A DNA stretch of 64,000 nucleotides from Choristoneura fumiferana (Eukaryota; Arthropoda; Insecta; Lepidoptera; Tortricidae), in NCBI RefSeq assembly GCF_025370935.1, contig NC_133474.1, forward strand, positions 122,740-186,739, read 5' to 3'. The notes under the pieces are model-generated. The model worked only from the letters and a program-made list of their open reading frames with translations, had not been told where the DNA came from and made no database searches. Shown here piece after piece: positions 29,816-41,320 of this stretch. The position numbers and the translations under genes are program-made. The number at the start of each line of letters is the position of its first letter. The stretch's first letter is position 1.

Positions 29816-30820
29816 TGACACCTGAGAAGTCTCGATTGTATCGATCGTAGTGGTACTTGAATACACGGACGGCAGCTGGCAATGGCCCGCGGTCGTCGCT
29901 AGTAATTATCCGGCGTAACACAATAGTATTCACTAATTGCAGTCGGTCGTTAGCGAAAACTCAATTAAATCGAGTGTCCGAATTGTCTTTCTGTGCAGTA
30001 AACAGACGGTAATGAGGTGTGACGGACGCCTTTTTGGGTTCCGTACCCAAAGGCTATTGGCCTATGACCCATCGCTGACACTTACGTCTCTGTCTGTCGT
30101 TACTCACACAGATTTTACAGCCTAAAGTTTGAAGATACTTATAGCATTTCAATTATCTGTATTAGCATATTGTTGATTCAAAGCCGTAAGCAAAAGAAAC
30201 ATATATTTTTTTTCACAATAGATATTGATGTAGTCATATTCTTCTCAAAATGGACTGCTTGTAAAAAAATGTGTTTCTCATATCCGAAATTTATATTTTA
30301 AACATATTGCTCCTAAAGTAGCTTGCTTCTGAGACATCTTAATTTATGACCATCTTTATTTTGATATTTTGCTCAACGCTCTAATAGTGTTTCAGAAAAT
30401 CCACGTGTTTATCCCAACATTGTCGAGTATTTTTGATGTGTTCTTGAAACCATACGGTACCAGGGGCGGATCCAGGTTTTTTTTCTGGGAGGGGCACAAG
30501 GAGCGGACAGGCAGACAAAAAAATCAACAATACCGCTCTCGCAAACGCTGATTATCATCTTTCATTTGCAAATACGTGAAAGGGATGCACTGAACAAAAT
30601 TCGCAATTCCAGCCAGAAATAGAAAAGAGTTTAACTCATGTTTTTTTCTGATATTTTTTATTATTTTAACAACTCTGATAATTTGATTTGCTTCTAAGTA
30701 AAGAATCTCCACAGTAGGTACACAAAAATTCCGGATACTGGATCGGCCCTTGACCGTATCTACAAACAAAACTCATAGCAGCTTTAACCGAACCGCAAAA
30801 AGAAAACTTTTAGAAATAAC
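29816..30820. other. Unique AT-rich stretch, no gene seen
   Basis: Only short unconvincing open frames. 30460-30520 (CAGGGGCGGATCCAGG..., GGGAGGGGCACAAGG) looks like a small repeat fragment. Confidence 0.5.
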
Positions 30821-31041
30821 TACCGTAAGCTGCTTCAACTTTGCCCTCTGGCCCCAACATTGCCTGATTCGATTTAGAGTCGATAACTTAGCACTCTTAT
30901 AGGTTTTAAACTTTTATATACACGGAAATTATTATTACGGGGGGATAAAAGTTTAAAAACCTAGAAGGGTGCTAGTTATCGACTCTAAATCGAATCAGGT
31001 AATGTTGGGGCCAGAGGGCAAAGTTGAAGCAGTTTACCGTA
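30821..31041. mobile_element. 221-bp hairpin MITE with ~97-bp arms
   Basis: CTGCTTCAACTTTGCCCTCT, GGCCCCAACATTGCCTGATT and CGATTTAGAGTCGATAACT on the left (30821-30917) are mirrored on the right (30945-31041) with few mismatches. The ~27-bp loop contains CACGGAAATTATTATTACGG. Confidence 0.8.
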
Positions 31042-31284
31042 CGTAACGACCACATTTGGTAAAAATCTGTCGGAAGAAGCCTCCGTTTTCTATTTGCAGC
31101 ACTGAAATCACCGCCGGGCTGCTGGTGGTGTCCATGTTATTATAATGCCGTCGCGGAGTGCCGACAATCCAATTTGCCTCCGCCCCCGGGCCCACGCCGG
31201 CGTTGCTGCGCAGCTTAGAGCAGCTCGGGCGTTACGATAAACGCCTGTTCTCGAAAGTTACACGTAACCTAAATTTATTATTAC

Positions 31285-31440
31285 AATATTCTGGTAGTGA
31301 CATACTGGTGGTCTGGCCAGGATCGTCTCTGACGGACGACTCTTCAACGGTTAATGGCATCGACTTGAAATTTGGTATGCAAATGTAGTTTGGATGACAA
31401 TGCAAGTAAAGTTGACAAAAAATACAGTCAGCAAAAAAAA
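31285..31440 (+). repeat. Interspersed repeat (GGTCTGGCCAGGATCGTCTC family)
   Basis: It recurs at 53228-53400 (plus) and 42690-42965 (minus), each time with TTGAAATTTGGTATGCAAAT and GTCAGCAAAAAAA. The GC-rich text just before it (31095-31250) is unique. Confidence 0.55.
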
Positions 31441-31764
31441 TCTTGTGTTAATTTTTTTTTTTTACCAAAAACTTATTTTTAATCAGGTTAGTCAAATAAG
31501 GTATCCACTGTCACCTTTTCATGTTCTACACTGACGTCCAATAGTACAGGGTATGGTCATCGTCTAAATTAAAGAAAAGTAAATATAGATACTAATTTTT
31601 AGTGGTCTCGCTTGAAATTTGGCATGTGTATGCAATTGTTCAAATGTTTTTTCCGCAAAACAAATTGACTGATTGAAGTTGAGAGATCACTTACAGGGAT
31701 AAGCTCGTCTTTGTAAAATGAATTTCAACGTTTATCAATTTACATAACATACAGAAGCGATGGG

Positions 31765-31935
31765 GGTCAGATGATTCTCGAATGGCTTCCACGACCTGGA
31801 GCACGACTGGTTAAGATCGCGGGATCGCGGTGGATGCGGAAAGCACAAGACTGGTCTGAGTGGAGTGGAGAGCCTTGGGGGAGGCCTATGTCCAGCAGTG
31901 GACGCCTTTCGGCTGACATGATGATGATGATCACG
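31765..31935 (+). mobile_element. RTE 3' fragment
   Basis: GCGGTGGATGCGGAAAGCAC, GGGAGGCCTATGTCCAGCAG, GACATGATGATGATG tail. Decayed end of the RTE reading frame. Confidence 0.6.
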
Positions 31936-32624
31936 GAAGTTTTCATTGAAAACGAAATTGCAACTATAAGCTTTGATTGTTTATTTGCCATCTAGATCTG
32001 GCAGTTAAATTCAAATTGCACAATTTCTCTAAAATCCCATAAGAATTCAGATAATTACCGTATGCTCTTCATTATACCGTATGAAGAATTGTCTTGCAAA
32101 ATTTTATATATTTATAATGATATTAATGTAGTCTACGTGAGGCTTCGGTCGCGTAAATCATTAGGTCTGGCAGTTAAAAGAGAAAGAGACAATTACAGTG
32201 CAATTTTATCACTACTGTCTTTCCCTCGTGATAAAGTTGGTATGGTCATGGGATATGTAGATTAGTATAATATATGTAGATCAGTAGATTGTATAGCAAT
32301 GCCAGCAGGAAGGGAAGCGGGAATAAATTGTATTATTTAGTGTTTTTTTTCTTTAACAAACACGGAACTTTACAAAAAGGGTCCAATGACAGTAGCGGTA
32401 ATATTGACAAGTGCACCTTCTGCCCGTAGCCAGCTCTGTCGCTTCTGCATATGCCATTGTCCTGCTGAGAGCGTCTGCGCCGCCACGGCGATATCACTTC
32501 ACCACTCGATATTTCCTCGTACCTACCTATTTGGTACTAGCTTTGACTCGCGGTTTTGCTCGCGTAAACTATTAGATGTAATAGTTATAGGAAAAGTTTT
32601 GTCTATTACTGGGTTATACTAGGT

Positions 32625-32902
32625 AGAGCCGTGGTGGCCTCTCAAGCAGAGGATTGTGGGTTCAAACGGCTCGCACCTCTGAGTTTTCCTAATTCATGTG
32701 CGAAATTACATTTGATTTACCACGAGCTTTACGGTGAAGGAAAACATTGTGAGGAAACCTGCGCAAACCTGCAACGCAATTAAATGGTGTGTGTGAAGTT
32801 CCCAATTCGCACTGGCCCGCGTGAGAACTGTGGCCCAAGTCCCACATTCTGAAAGGAGGCTTGTGCCCAGCAGTGGGACGTTTATAGGCTTCGATGATGG
32901 TG
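32625..32902 (+). mobile_element. SINE family S1, head partly deleted
   Basis: GCCGTGGTGGCCTCTCAAGC (about 20 bp missing between the A box and the next block), GTGGGTTCAAACGGCTCGCA, tail GCCCAGCAGTGGGACG. Short 7-bp ACTAGGT flanks. Confidence 0.7.
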
Positions 32903-32977
32903 ACTAGGTTTATTAGACTTCACTCGCGTAATCCATTTTTCCCTATGAATTGGCTGTAACTATTTATACTCGTAATC

Positions 32978-33115
32978 AAAGTCAAAGTCAAAATATCTTT
33001 ATTCAATTTAGGCTATAACAAGCACTTACGAATGTCAAAAAAAACTACCACCGGTTCGGAAAAACCTGTGCTGAGAAGAATCCTGCAAGAAACTCATCGA
33101 GGTAATAATAATATT
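32978..33115 (-). repeat. LINE-like 3' tail (TTTGAC repeats), inverted
   Basis: AAGTCAAAGTCAAAATATCT, GGCTATAACAAGCACTTACG, CCGGTTCGGAAAAACC. Same family as 950, 41812 and 63568. Confidence 0.65.
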
Positions 33116-34307
33116 GTAGGTGGGAGAAATGAAATCCATCGCAGCGCTCATAGTGGCCAAAAGAAGAAATAATCTAGGCTCTGTCATCTGTCATACTCAT
33201 ATGAATCTGTCGTTAACAAAGCAATTTGTATAGACTTTAACTACCCAATTTTAGTAATAGATGTTTGTGTTATGATGCGAGCTTGAATTATTGAACACTG
33301 TCCCTGTTTTGTTCTTAATTCCTCTACATCTCGGACATGTCCAGCAACAATTTTCCTTATGAAACGGTTTATTGAGTGATACTCACAAAACCGGTCTTCA
33401 AAATGATACTCATTTTGATCTGAAAACGATATTTAATTTATTACTAGAACAATTATATAATTTTACTATTATTCAAAGAAACCAATAAGATAGCTTTATC
33501 TTTACGTTTTACAGTAAAACTACAACTAAACATGAAGTAAACAAACCCTGACATGACGAAATGAAATCACATTTTTTGAATAAATTTTACTTAACTCATT
33601 TAATTTGAATGACCATAAATGAATTCACAATCTTTTGTCCACCCAAATCACGGTATCACAGTAATTTTGTATTATAAATTAATACGTTATAGGTTTGATT
33701 TTAGTCACAATGTCGCGATGAAATTTCAAAACGTCACAGCATCAGAGCCAAAAAGTTGCGGACGCTAGGTGGCGCTGATGTCGTGCACAGAGCCAATACA
33801 GGGTGTGGTAAATCCAGGTGTTGTCAAATATCGTACTAATGCAACCGATTCCTAGAATGCTGTAGCATTAAACAGCAGGGCTCCGTCCCCGCAAGCTCTC
33901 GGAACTAATCGTGGCGCTAATTGGATTACAAAGCCATTCCTGGAGCGTCGGACATTTGTAATTGCGTATAGGAACGACGCCTCGGAGATTTTCGTTCGTT
34001 TTACAATCGCGCGGCTGCGGGAAAACTCGGGAGTTTTCACATTACAAATATCGTAATAAGCTTATGGTAATAGCCGATGCCCCTTAAGTTCTTCGTCTGT
34101 GTTCCACTAGAAGAAATGTGTAAATAAAAAGGAGATGGATTTTAAAAGATTTATTTATATTAAGAACTTTTTACACTCTTTCACTACGTATGAATGATCA
34201 AGTATTTTAATTCTTGGTTATATTTTAAACAGGAGTTAGGCCATTTGTTTCGAGAAATTAACTTCATTTGACTTGTTTATTGAACAGAAAATAAAAATAA
34301 TAGGTAC
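33116..34307. other. Unique stretch with a GC-richer island at 33840-34090
   Basis: No convincing coding exon. The island has homeodomain-like text (GCTAATTGGATTACAAAG) and GC-rich, repeat-free sequence. That would fit a conserved regulatory element, but I cannot test conservation. Confidence 0.35.
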
Positions 34308-34510
34308 GTTGTTCAAATTCAAATTCAAATCATTTATTCAGTAAATAGGCCGCAATTGGCACTTATACACGTCATTTTTTAATCTACCAGCGCTTTCGGA
34401 AAGACCATCATTGCCAAGAAGAATGCGCCGCAAGAAACTTGGCAGAAAGACATTTTTTCAAAATTAAATAATTACAGATAAAATAATTATAATACAGGGA
34501 TGTATGGTGT
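34308..34510. repeat. LINE/SINE-like repeat with CAAATT tail
   Basis: AAATTCAAATTCAAATCATT, CCAGCGCTTTCGGAAAGACC, GAATGCGCCGCAAGAAACTT. Pair of 17863-18085. Confidence 0.6.
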
Positions 34511-35310
34511 CCCTTAGTTACAAAACTGAACACTAACTATATCTACGTACATATTTAAAGTGCGTAAACTACCATACAAATGATACGACATCGGACCGTA
34601 TTTTCACGGATTCGAATAGGACGTAGTGCAAAACAACTCTAAAGGTGCCCATTGCACCGCATCGTACCATGACCGTAATAGGAGCGTATCAGGCACGGAA
34701 TATAACGCGACACGGTCTAAAACATGTCAACGGCGTGTCATACCCATAAGAAGCGGATCGGCACCGTTTTTGACGCTCCGTGCACGGCACGCGACGTGCT
34801 AGTGGGCAAAGTTTCATACTCCACCACCACCACGGCCACTGCAATGTTGCCGAAACGTCGAGGTAAATATTACTCGTGTGTGTTAGCGTGATAAGTCCCG
34901 TTGGTGGCATTTTGACTATGAGTGAGAATCACGAAAGTTTAAAACGTTATAAGTCTCATACCTTTTCAATACAAATAATATATTTTTGAATAATATATTG
35001 TTACGTTCCTACGCGTATTACGGTCATTAAGACCGCAAGTGTTTTCTGACACACACGTCCAAATGAAAGTCCAAACTCGCGCAAGTATACTGGAACGTTT
35101 GTGGCCAGCATAACGAAATTCGCATAATGTCGTTTGAAGGTGTTAAGAAATGTAAATCCGTCGCGCTTTCGCGCGATCGATTTGAGTGAGCGAAGTGAAC
35201 GAGTGAGTGACTGAATGTATGATCGACGCTGAGTGGGGCACTCACGATTGACAACGTGATAAGAATGCTCCATATTTAAAAGCTGTATTCTTAAATTAAC
35301 ATAGATATCA
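34511..35310. other. Mostly unique stretch with one CGACGTTTC-type repeat
   Basis: 34830-34965 belongs to the CCGAAACGTCGAGGTAAATA / GAGAATCACGAAAGTTTAAA repeat group. The minus strand of 35001-35354 has an open frame of about 117 codons with no recognisable domain. I do not call it a gene. Confidence 0.4.
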
Positions 35311-35665
35311 TAGATATCTCTTCCCATCAGGAGACCCACTTGCTCGTTTTCCATCCAGTCGAAAAAAAAAAAAAAAAGATAAATAAAAAACCGGCCAAGA
35401 GCGTGTCGGACGCGCCCAAGGATATTTATGCTTAGAGTTGCTTAGCGAGTTATGGAGAGAAATATGCTCGGGGTTTCTCTACGGGATCCAATCAGAAATT
35501 AAGAGATACGTAGAAGAACGAGGGTCACCGACATGGCTATGCTTGGCTGAGCAAAGTTCTTGCATGAAGACCGCGTCCACTAACGAGATGGAGGGATGAC
35601 CTGGATGAGCAACTGGAGGTCTATGGGGGAGGCCTATGTCCAACAGTGGACGATGATATGATACT
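35311..35665 (+). repeat. Three adjoining retroelement fragments
   Basis: An A-tailed element end (35311-35380, CATCAGGAGACCCACTTGCT, A run); the start of a Lep1-like repeat (35383-35425, CCGGCCAAGAGCGTGTCGGA); and an RTE 3' fragment (35470-35665, GGGGGAGGCCTATGTCCAAC). Confidence 0.55.
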
Positions 35666-36504
35666 GACAATGATGGCATCCTCGCTTGTTTTTTTTTACA
35701 GATATTCATGGTAAACTTTCAACGTAAAACACTCTCGGGTAGGTCTAATTTATTGACTAGCATAGGAGACCGTTCGACGCACACGCAAGCATAATAAATC
35801 CAGACAGGATAGTTCGTTCGACGCCGCGCTGCGATTCCAATCTCCGCATTTTGTAAAGGATCTCCTCGCGCCGCGCTCTTCGTCTCCATTCGTCACTGTA
35901 CCCTTGTTTCGCTTCAGTGTTGCCACATATTACTTTTTAAAACCTAATGATACTTGTATTTTTTACGGTTTTTTCTCCTCATCATTTTGTGGTCCTGCGT
36001 GGATGGGGTAGCTGAGAAAAATATCTAAATTAAATTGGCAACGTTTCTGCTATTTCTCTAGCGTTGCGAGTGTTGATTCGAGGGTCAAGATCACGGGTAG
36101 ACTGATGAATGTGCGGGTAGATATCAAATTCATGTAACAAGCGAAGGAGAGACCCATGCTCAGAGTTTATTGTGTGCCAGACATCAAAATACGGTAATGC
36201 AACGAAGAACTTGAGTCACCGACATAACAGGGGATATATTACTTGAGGAAATAGACGCAGCGTTGGCAATACTTTGAGATTTAATTTTAATTACTTAAAA
36301 TTACTTTTAATTGATTAAGAATTTCATAAAAGTAAGTCAGTTAAATGTGATTGTGATATTTAGCTATAAGATAAAATTTATTAATTATATAAAAGCTGCC
36401 CTCTTGTATAAATATTGCTGTGCCCAACAGGGTCCATGATGATCACATAATCTCTTTGTAACATCTGTAACCATACATTGTGGAAAAGCAATAAAATATT
36501 GAGT
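35666..36504. other. Unique stretch, no gene seen
   Basis: GC-moderate text around 35755-35920, then AT-rich. No open frame with family features. Confidence 0.4.
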
Positions 36505-36716
36505 ACTAGCTTAAGCCCGCGACTTCGTCTGCGCGGACCTAGGTTATCGCGCGGTGGCGCCCTCTACCGGAATAAAAGGTATCCCATGTTGATCCTTGGG
36601 GTTCAAAATACCTATATACCAAATTTCATCAAAATCGGTCCAGTGGTTTCGACGTGAAAGCGTAACAGACAGACAGACAGACAGAGTTACTTTCGCATTT
36701 ATAATATTAGTAGGGA
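36505..36716 (+). repeat. TATAATATTAGT-type repeat
   Basis: AAGCCCGCGACTTCGTCTGC, AAATTTCATCAAAATCGGTC, a CAGA run, then ACTTTCGCATTTATAATATTAG. Confidence 0.6.
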
Positions 36717-37395
36717 AGTAGGGATTGAGTATTGAGTATTTGTTGTGGGCAACAGATTATACGCTAGGTCTGGCAACACTGTCTCGCTCTATTATGGCCC
36801 TCGGCGGTTCAGATCGTATCGTGCTTATTTATTCCCCGACGATCGCCGGCACGAATCAATAGGCTTCACAAGGAGCCGACTCGCACACGCACAAAGATAA
36901 TAAACGGCTGGAGAAAATCTTGCGGCGCGCTGTACATTGCTGTCGCAGCTGGGCCATGTGTGAATTCATAGGCGCGTGGCCCCGCAATATAACGAAGTTT
37001 ACGCAATGTACACAATCACTGTTTGACAGATATTCATGAGTGGTGAGGTGACATACGTGCGGCTGAAAGCGGAGATATTATATCCCGAAGAAATTCACTT
37101 TTATATTGAAATTTTCTGTGTATCGCCAAGGTTCATATTTGAAAATATTCCTATGGCAAGTTATTGGTTTTTTGCAAGCTTTTGCTATCGGAGTCAACAT
37201 GTCAGCTCTCTGAATGGCTGCGAGAGGCAATTTGAAATGCATTTGTGACATGAAGTATTTTGCTACCTTTATGCGAAAGTGTTTTGTGATGAAATGTAAG
37301 ATTATATTGATTGTTTTTAATACAAAATATTTTTTTGTTAGTGCACTTGAAAAACTACCTACATTTCAAAAGTAATTATGCACGAAAAAGCTTAG
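36717..37395. other. Unique stretch with a GC-richer part at 36830-37030
   Basis: Repeat-free. It contains CGACGATCGCCGGCACGAAT and GGCGCGTGGCCCCGCAATAT. A 70-codon open frame at 37036-37248 has no domain. Possibly regulatory. Confidence 0.35.
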
Positions 37396-37474
37396 AAGTG
37401 CAGACCCAGACTTGAAACCATAACCGAGTCTACTCGAGAGATCGTTGTTCAAACCACCAGCCCACCACGGCTTT
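37396..37474 (-). repeat. SINE S1 head fragment
   Basis: The reverse complement reads AAAGCCGTGGTGGGCTGGTG, GTTTGAACAACGATCTCTCG: a decayed tRNA-like head. Confidence 0.5.
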
Positions 37475-37610
37475 TTGATAAAAATTAAAATACCTTCAAA
37501 TTACATTAAAACTTTTTAAACTATAAACGTGCCCCAGAATAAAATTCAATAAAAACAATGTACAAGACACTTCATTACTAAAGTTCTTTTCAAGTTTTAA
37601 TCATTTCCAG

Positions 37611-37796
37611 AGCGTGGAATCCTTAAAAAGGCGCTCGGCGTCGGCGCCAATAAAGCCGGAATTAAAACCGCGTCCACACTCAGATCCGTTTAGCGCTCTC
37701 AAAGCCCCGCCCGCGCCTCCGCGCCCGCCTCCGCGTCCGCTGGGGGCACTCCCGTGTAAACCATTACAATTCATAAACCTATTTGCTTTTTTTTAA
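37611..37796 (+). CDS. Possible proline-rich exon (uncertain)
   Basis: A pyrimidine tract and TTTCCAG acceptor at 37610 are followed by an open frame without ATG: SVESLKRRSASAPIKPELKP, then RPHSDPFSALKAPPAPPRPP and PRPLGALP, to a TAA at 37794-37796. RRSASAP fits the 14-3-3 mode-1 pattern (R-S-x-S-x-P), and PPAPPRPPPRPL has SH3-ligand-like spacing. The codons are GC-rich in an AT-rich region. A weak donor (GTGTAA) follows the GALP codons. If real, it is an internal or last exon of a cytoplasmic scaffold-type protein whose other exons I cannot find. It could be a chance GC-rich frame. Confidence 0.3.
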   Translation, partial: SVESLKRRSASAPIKPELKPRPHSDPFSALKAPPAPPRPPPRPLGALPCKPLQFINLFAFF

Positions 37797-38120
37797 CTGA
37801 CTTAAAAAAAGAGTTTCTCTATCTTGGCAAGTGGTCAATTTTTGAAATGACAGATAATCTCCGTAGTTATGCGATTAAATATGTGTGTGTATGTTTTATC
37901 ATTAATCTAGCTTGGAAGAGTTACAAAATCTTTGGCATTGTCATTTCAAAGTTCAATGTCTCAAAAACGAATGAACCGATTTTTATGACTTATAGCTAAG
38001 AAAACCACAAGGATAATCACTTTCGCGTAAAAACACATTGACATCGGTCCAACCGTTTGCGAACTAACATGCCATAGATAGACAGACAGACAGACATTTG
38101 TATCAAACTTATAACAAATT
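37797..38120 (+). repeat. Interspersed repeat ending in a CAGA run
   Basis: CAATGTCTCAAAAACGAATG, AACCGATTTTTATGACTTAT, CGGTCCAACCGTTTGCGAAC, then ATAGACAGACAGACAGACAT. Similar in build to family R; no coding. Confidence 0.45.
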
Positions 38121-38129
38121 TATAACACC

Positions 38130-38430
38130 ATTGCGTCGGGGCACATAAGCACCGCGGGGGCTGAACGACGCGCGGGGCGTGCGGGGCTGGCAAGCGTAAG
38201 CGCTGATTGGTTCGCGTGACTTATGCGAAGAAATTAACGGTCACCACTAGACCCACGTGCCGCGGCCTGTATAGCTCGCAGCCCGGCCGCCGCGCTGATT
38301 GCGCCCGCAGTCCCTGCGCGGAGCGGCGCGGCCGTCTTTCGCCGCACAATATCGTATTTACTATTTTCATCTCGTCCGCGAATTACTTTTCATTTTACGC
38401 TGCGACTCTCCGCCGCAGTAAATAGAAAGG
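38130..38430. promoter_or_regulatory. GC-rich island, possible promoter or untranslated exon
   Basis: CpG-rich text (GACGCGCGGGGCGTGCGGGG) with an inverted CCAAT box (CTGATTGGTTCG), an E-box CACGTG and GCCCGGCCGCCGCGC. The open frame at 38207-38425 shows no domain. It stands out against AT-rich flanks. Promoter role is inference. Confidence 0.3.
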
Positions 38431-38480
38431 GGACAGTAGTCTTGACTAGGGTAGAGTTATACAACAGGCCTCTGCACGGT

Positions 38481-38600
38481 AACTACGAAACTCGATACTC
38501 GAAGTTCGTGTCGTGCGGTCCATCTGACACTTATATTATTTAATACGAGAGCGAGAGGGAGCGAACGACACGAACTTCGAGTTTCGAGTTTCGTGGTAGC
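38481..38600. mobile_element. Second copy of the 29.05-kb hairpin MITE
   Basis: Left ACTACGAAACTCGATACTCG, then AAGTTCGTGTCGTGCGGTCC; right GAACGACACGAACTTCGAGT. The loop text (TCTGACACTTATATTATT, ACGAGAGCGAGAGGGA) is inverted relative to the other copy. Confidence 0.75.
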
Positions 38601-38699
38601 CCTGCTGTTACTTTGGGCCTGGCCACATCATTTCGGCGTGGCAACATTTTCAGTTCATTCCATTTCGTCAGTCTGGCAACTGTGGAGAACTCTGCTAGT

Positions 38700-39040
38700 C
38701 CATCCTCATTTTTATTTTTTATTTGACTGGATGGCAAACGAGCAAGTGGTAGCGAGGGGTGGTAGGACCTTGTGCAAGGTCCGACCGGATTGCTACCACC
38801 ATCTTGCTCGCTAATCCTGCCGTGAAGCAGCAGTGCTTGCACTGTTGTGTTTCGGCGTGGAGAGTAAGACAGCCGGTGAAATTACTGGCACTTGAGGTAT
38901 CCCATCTTAGGCCTCTAGGTTGGCAAAGCATCTACAATACCCCTGATGTTGCAGATGTTTATGGGCGGTGGTGATCTCTTAGGAGACCCACTTGCTCGTT
39001 TGCCATCCAGTCGAATAAAAAAAAAAAAAAAAACGAAAAT
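38700..39040 (+). mobile_element. A-tailed LINE/SINE-like element, with a small inverted fragment in front
   Basis: 38757-39040 is a nearly full copy of the 25916 element, with a short deletion before GGAGACCCACTTGCTCGTTT and a 17-A tail. 38700-38756 is the inverted 3' end of the same family (TTTGACTGGATGGCAAACGA). Confidence 0.7.
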
Positions 39041-39381
39041 CAAATAAAACACCTTGATACTCTTAAAATAACCAATTTCTGTTCTTCAGCCACTGATATA
39101 CTGTTGAAAGCTATTATACTGCGCCACAAGCGTCGTGCACTAAACCGAGTACAAGATGTTTTATGAAATCAAATTATGGGCTCAGAGGGTGGAGAGGGGG
39201 AGGTAATCTAATACGCCATCGCGCCGGAGTAATCCTCGAATGAAGTAAAGAACCTGTTTTTCTTGTTTCTGTTAATGAAGAGTTTATTGTTTGGCTCAAA
39301 CCGAGGGAACAATTGCATTGTGGCGCTGGTGGGTCGCGACGACACGTTTACAGCGAGGTCGACTTGCTTCAGAACTCTCAT

Positions 39382-39694
39382 CATCATCATCATCCCAGCC
39401 TATATACGTCCCACTGCTGGGCACAGGCCTCCTCTCAGAACAAGAGGGCTTGGGCCATAGTTCCCACGCGGGCCCAGTGCGGATTGGGAACTTCACACGC
39501 ACCGTTGAATTTCTTCGCAGGTTTGTGCAGGTTTCCTCACGATGTTTTCCTTCACCGCAAAGCTCGTGGTAAATTTCAAATGTAATTCCACACATGAATT
39601 TCGAAAAACTCAGAGGTGCGAGCCGGGGTTTGAACCCACGACCCTCTGTTTGAGAGGCGATAGGTCAAACCACTAGGCCACCACGGCTTCTCAT
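39382..39694 (-). mobile_element. SINE family S1 with an 11-bp target-site duplication
   Basis: It is nearly identical to 25107-25425. AGAACTCTCAT flanks both sides (39371-39381 and 39695-39705). The ATG-repeat tail faces left. Confidence 0.85.
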
Positions 39695-39833
39695 AGAACT
39701 CTCATAATTATTAAGATTTAGGTGTGAGAACTAAGGAAAAGGAAAGATATTAAGTTCTTAACTATGCAGGGTTTTCTTTAAAAGCTTTTACTTAACTGTT
39801 TTATACAACTTCACCTCGCATAATGATCTGTTT

Positions 39834-40040
39834 TTAACCCCCGACGCAAAAGAGGGGTGTTATAAGTTTGACCGCTATGTCTGTCTGTCTGTGGCACCGT
39901 AGCTGACCGATTTGAATGCAGTTTTCTTTATTTGAAAGTAGGTTTCCAAGCGATGGTTCTTAGACATGTTTCATTAAAATCGGTTTAGCCGTTTTTAAGA
40001 TATTGAACTTCCAACTTTTTGTTGGTTAGGTTATTTTTCG
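39834..40040 (+). repeat. Family R repeat
   Basis: ACCCCCGACGCAAAAGAGGG, GTGTTATAAGTTTGACCGCT, TCATTAAAATCGGTTTAGCC, CCAACTTTTTGTTGGTTAGG. Confidence 0.6.
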
Positions 40041-40419
40041 TCCAGTGGTCGAATTGACTTCAAATATTGTGAACATAATGTGCTTTGGATGATAATGCAA
40101 GTACAGTCAACAAAAATCCCTGTGACTCAACTCAGTAAGTTTGCATTAAAAATGAAGTTTTACTTTCTTCCTCGTACATAACCACTTTACATAACCAGTA
40201 GTCAGTGTTGCCAGCTCCTAGAAACTCGAGTCGCTAAACTCAAACTCAAAAGTCGCTAGAAAGTCGCTAAAATTATTTCCACCCTGAGCGAGCGGACTTA
40301 GGATTTTGTCTAGGAAAGACACAAGAGGCCACAGATAAGAGGTAATCTGAAAAGTTGGGACACGAAAAATAAAACAACCTATAAATTACAAGATTTCCGA
40401 TTTCACTGAAATTGATTTG

Positions 40420-40562
40420 AATATTTATCCAACCCTCCTCAGCATTCCGTGCTGCGTGCCATACCCTTACACTACCACTGGACAGGAGTACAGACACGAA
40501 TTTTTCCTATGCATACATATCTCAGGTTGCTTATTTCTACTACGCTACTTAACAGCAGCACT
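40420..40562 (-). mobile_element. SINE family S3, decayed copy
   Basis: It shares TGCTGCGTGCCATA..., CACTACCACTGGACAGGAGT, CATATCTCAGGTTGCTTATT and TCTACTACGCTACTTAA with 28222-28415. Confidence 0.5.
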
Positions 40563-40705
40563 AGCGACATCTATGTTACGTTCTCAACGAGACACTTTAC
40601 ATTCTATCGGAACTAACCGCTCACCTACTGCTACTAAGCAATCAAGTTATGATTTTCGATATGGTTTTACGGGATGACCGAAAAAGTAACAAATTTGCAG
40701 TTAAA

Positions 40706-41320
40706 ATAAAAAAAACTGGCCAAGAGCGTGTCGGACACGCCCAAAATAGGGTTCCGTGCCGTAATATATATATATATTAGATTCCGTGGTATATTTTATA
40801 CCTTAGGCTGCTATTTACTCTTAAACTACTAATAATTCTGAAGCAACCTTATCCGTTATAGTTTTCCTTAACAGTTTGATATATTTACTACCATTCTGAT
40901 TTTTATCAAATTTTTCTACCCACTGGTTTAGATTTTAGAGGGGGGGGGGGACGCTCGATTTTAATGAAAATTTGCAATTTAAAGTTGAATATTTCGCAAA
41001 CAAATCACTGAATCGAAAAATCATTTTTGCAACTCCTTGATTTTAAAAGACCTATCTAACGATACCCCACACTACAAGGTTGGATGACAAAAAAACCACC
41101 CCCACTTTAAGTCTATGGGAGGTACACTGAAAAAATATTTTTTGAAATTTTTATTGTAACATTTTGTCGTTTTATTTTACAAATATATTCGTGCAAAATT
41201 ACAGCTTTCTAGCATCGAGATAGTCCCTGAGCAAAGATGCGGACGGACAGACAGACAGACAGACATGGCGAAACTATAAGGGTTCCGTTTTTGCCATTTT
41301 GGCTCCCGAACCCTAAAAAT
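40706..41320 (+). mobile_element. Lep1/Helitron-like repeat, long copy
   Basis: ACTGGCCAAGAGCGTGTCGG, ACACGCCCAAAATAGGGTTC, a poly-G run at 40940, a CGGA/CAGA run at 41239, then TTTGCCATTTTGGCTCCCGA. It is collinear with 55050-55640. Confidence 0.65.

Noticed and set aside
35001..35354. 117-codon minus-strand frame
   Set aside because: It runs partly through an A-tailed repeat end. No domain, no conserved start context.
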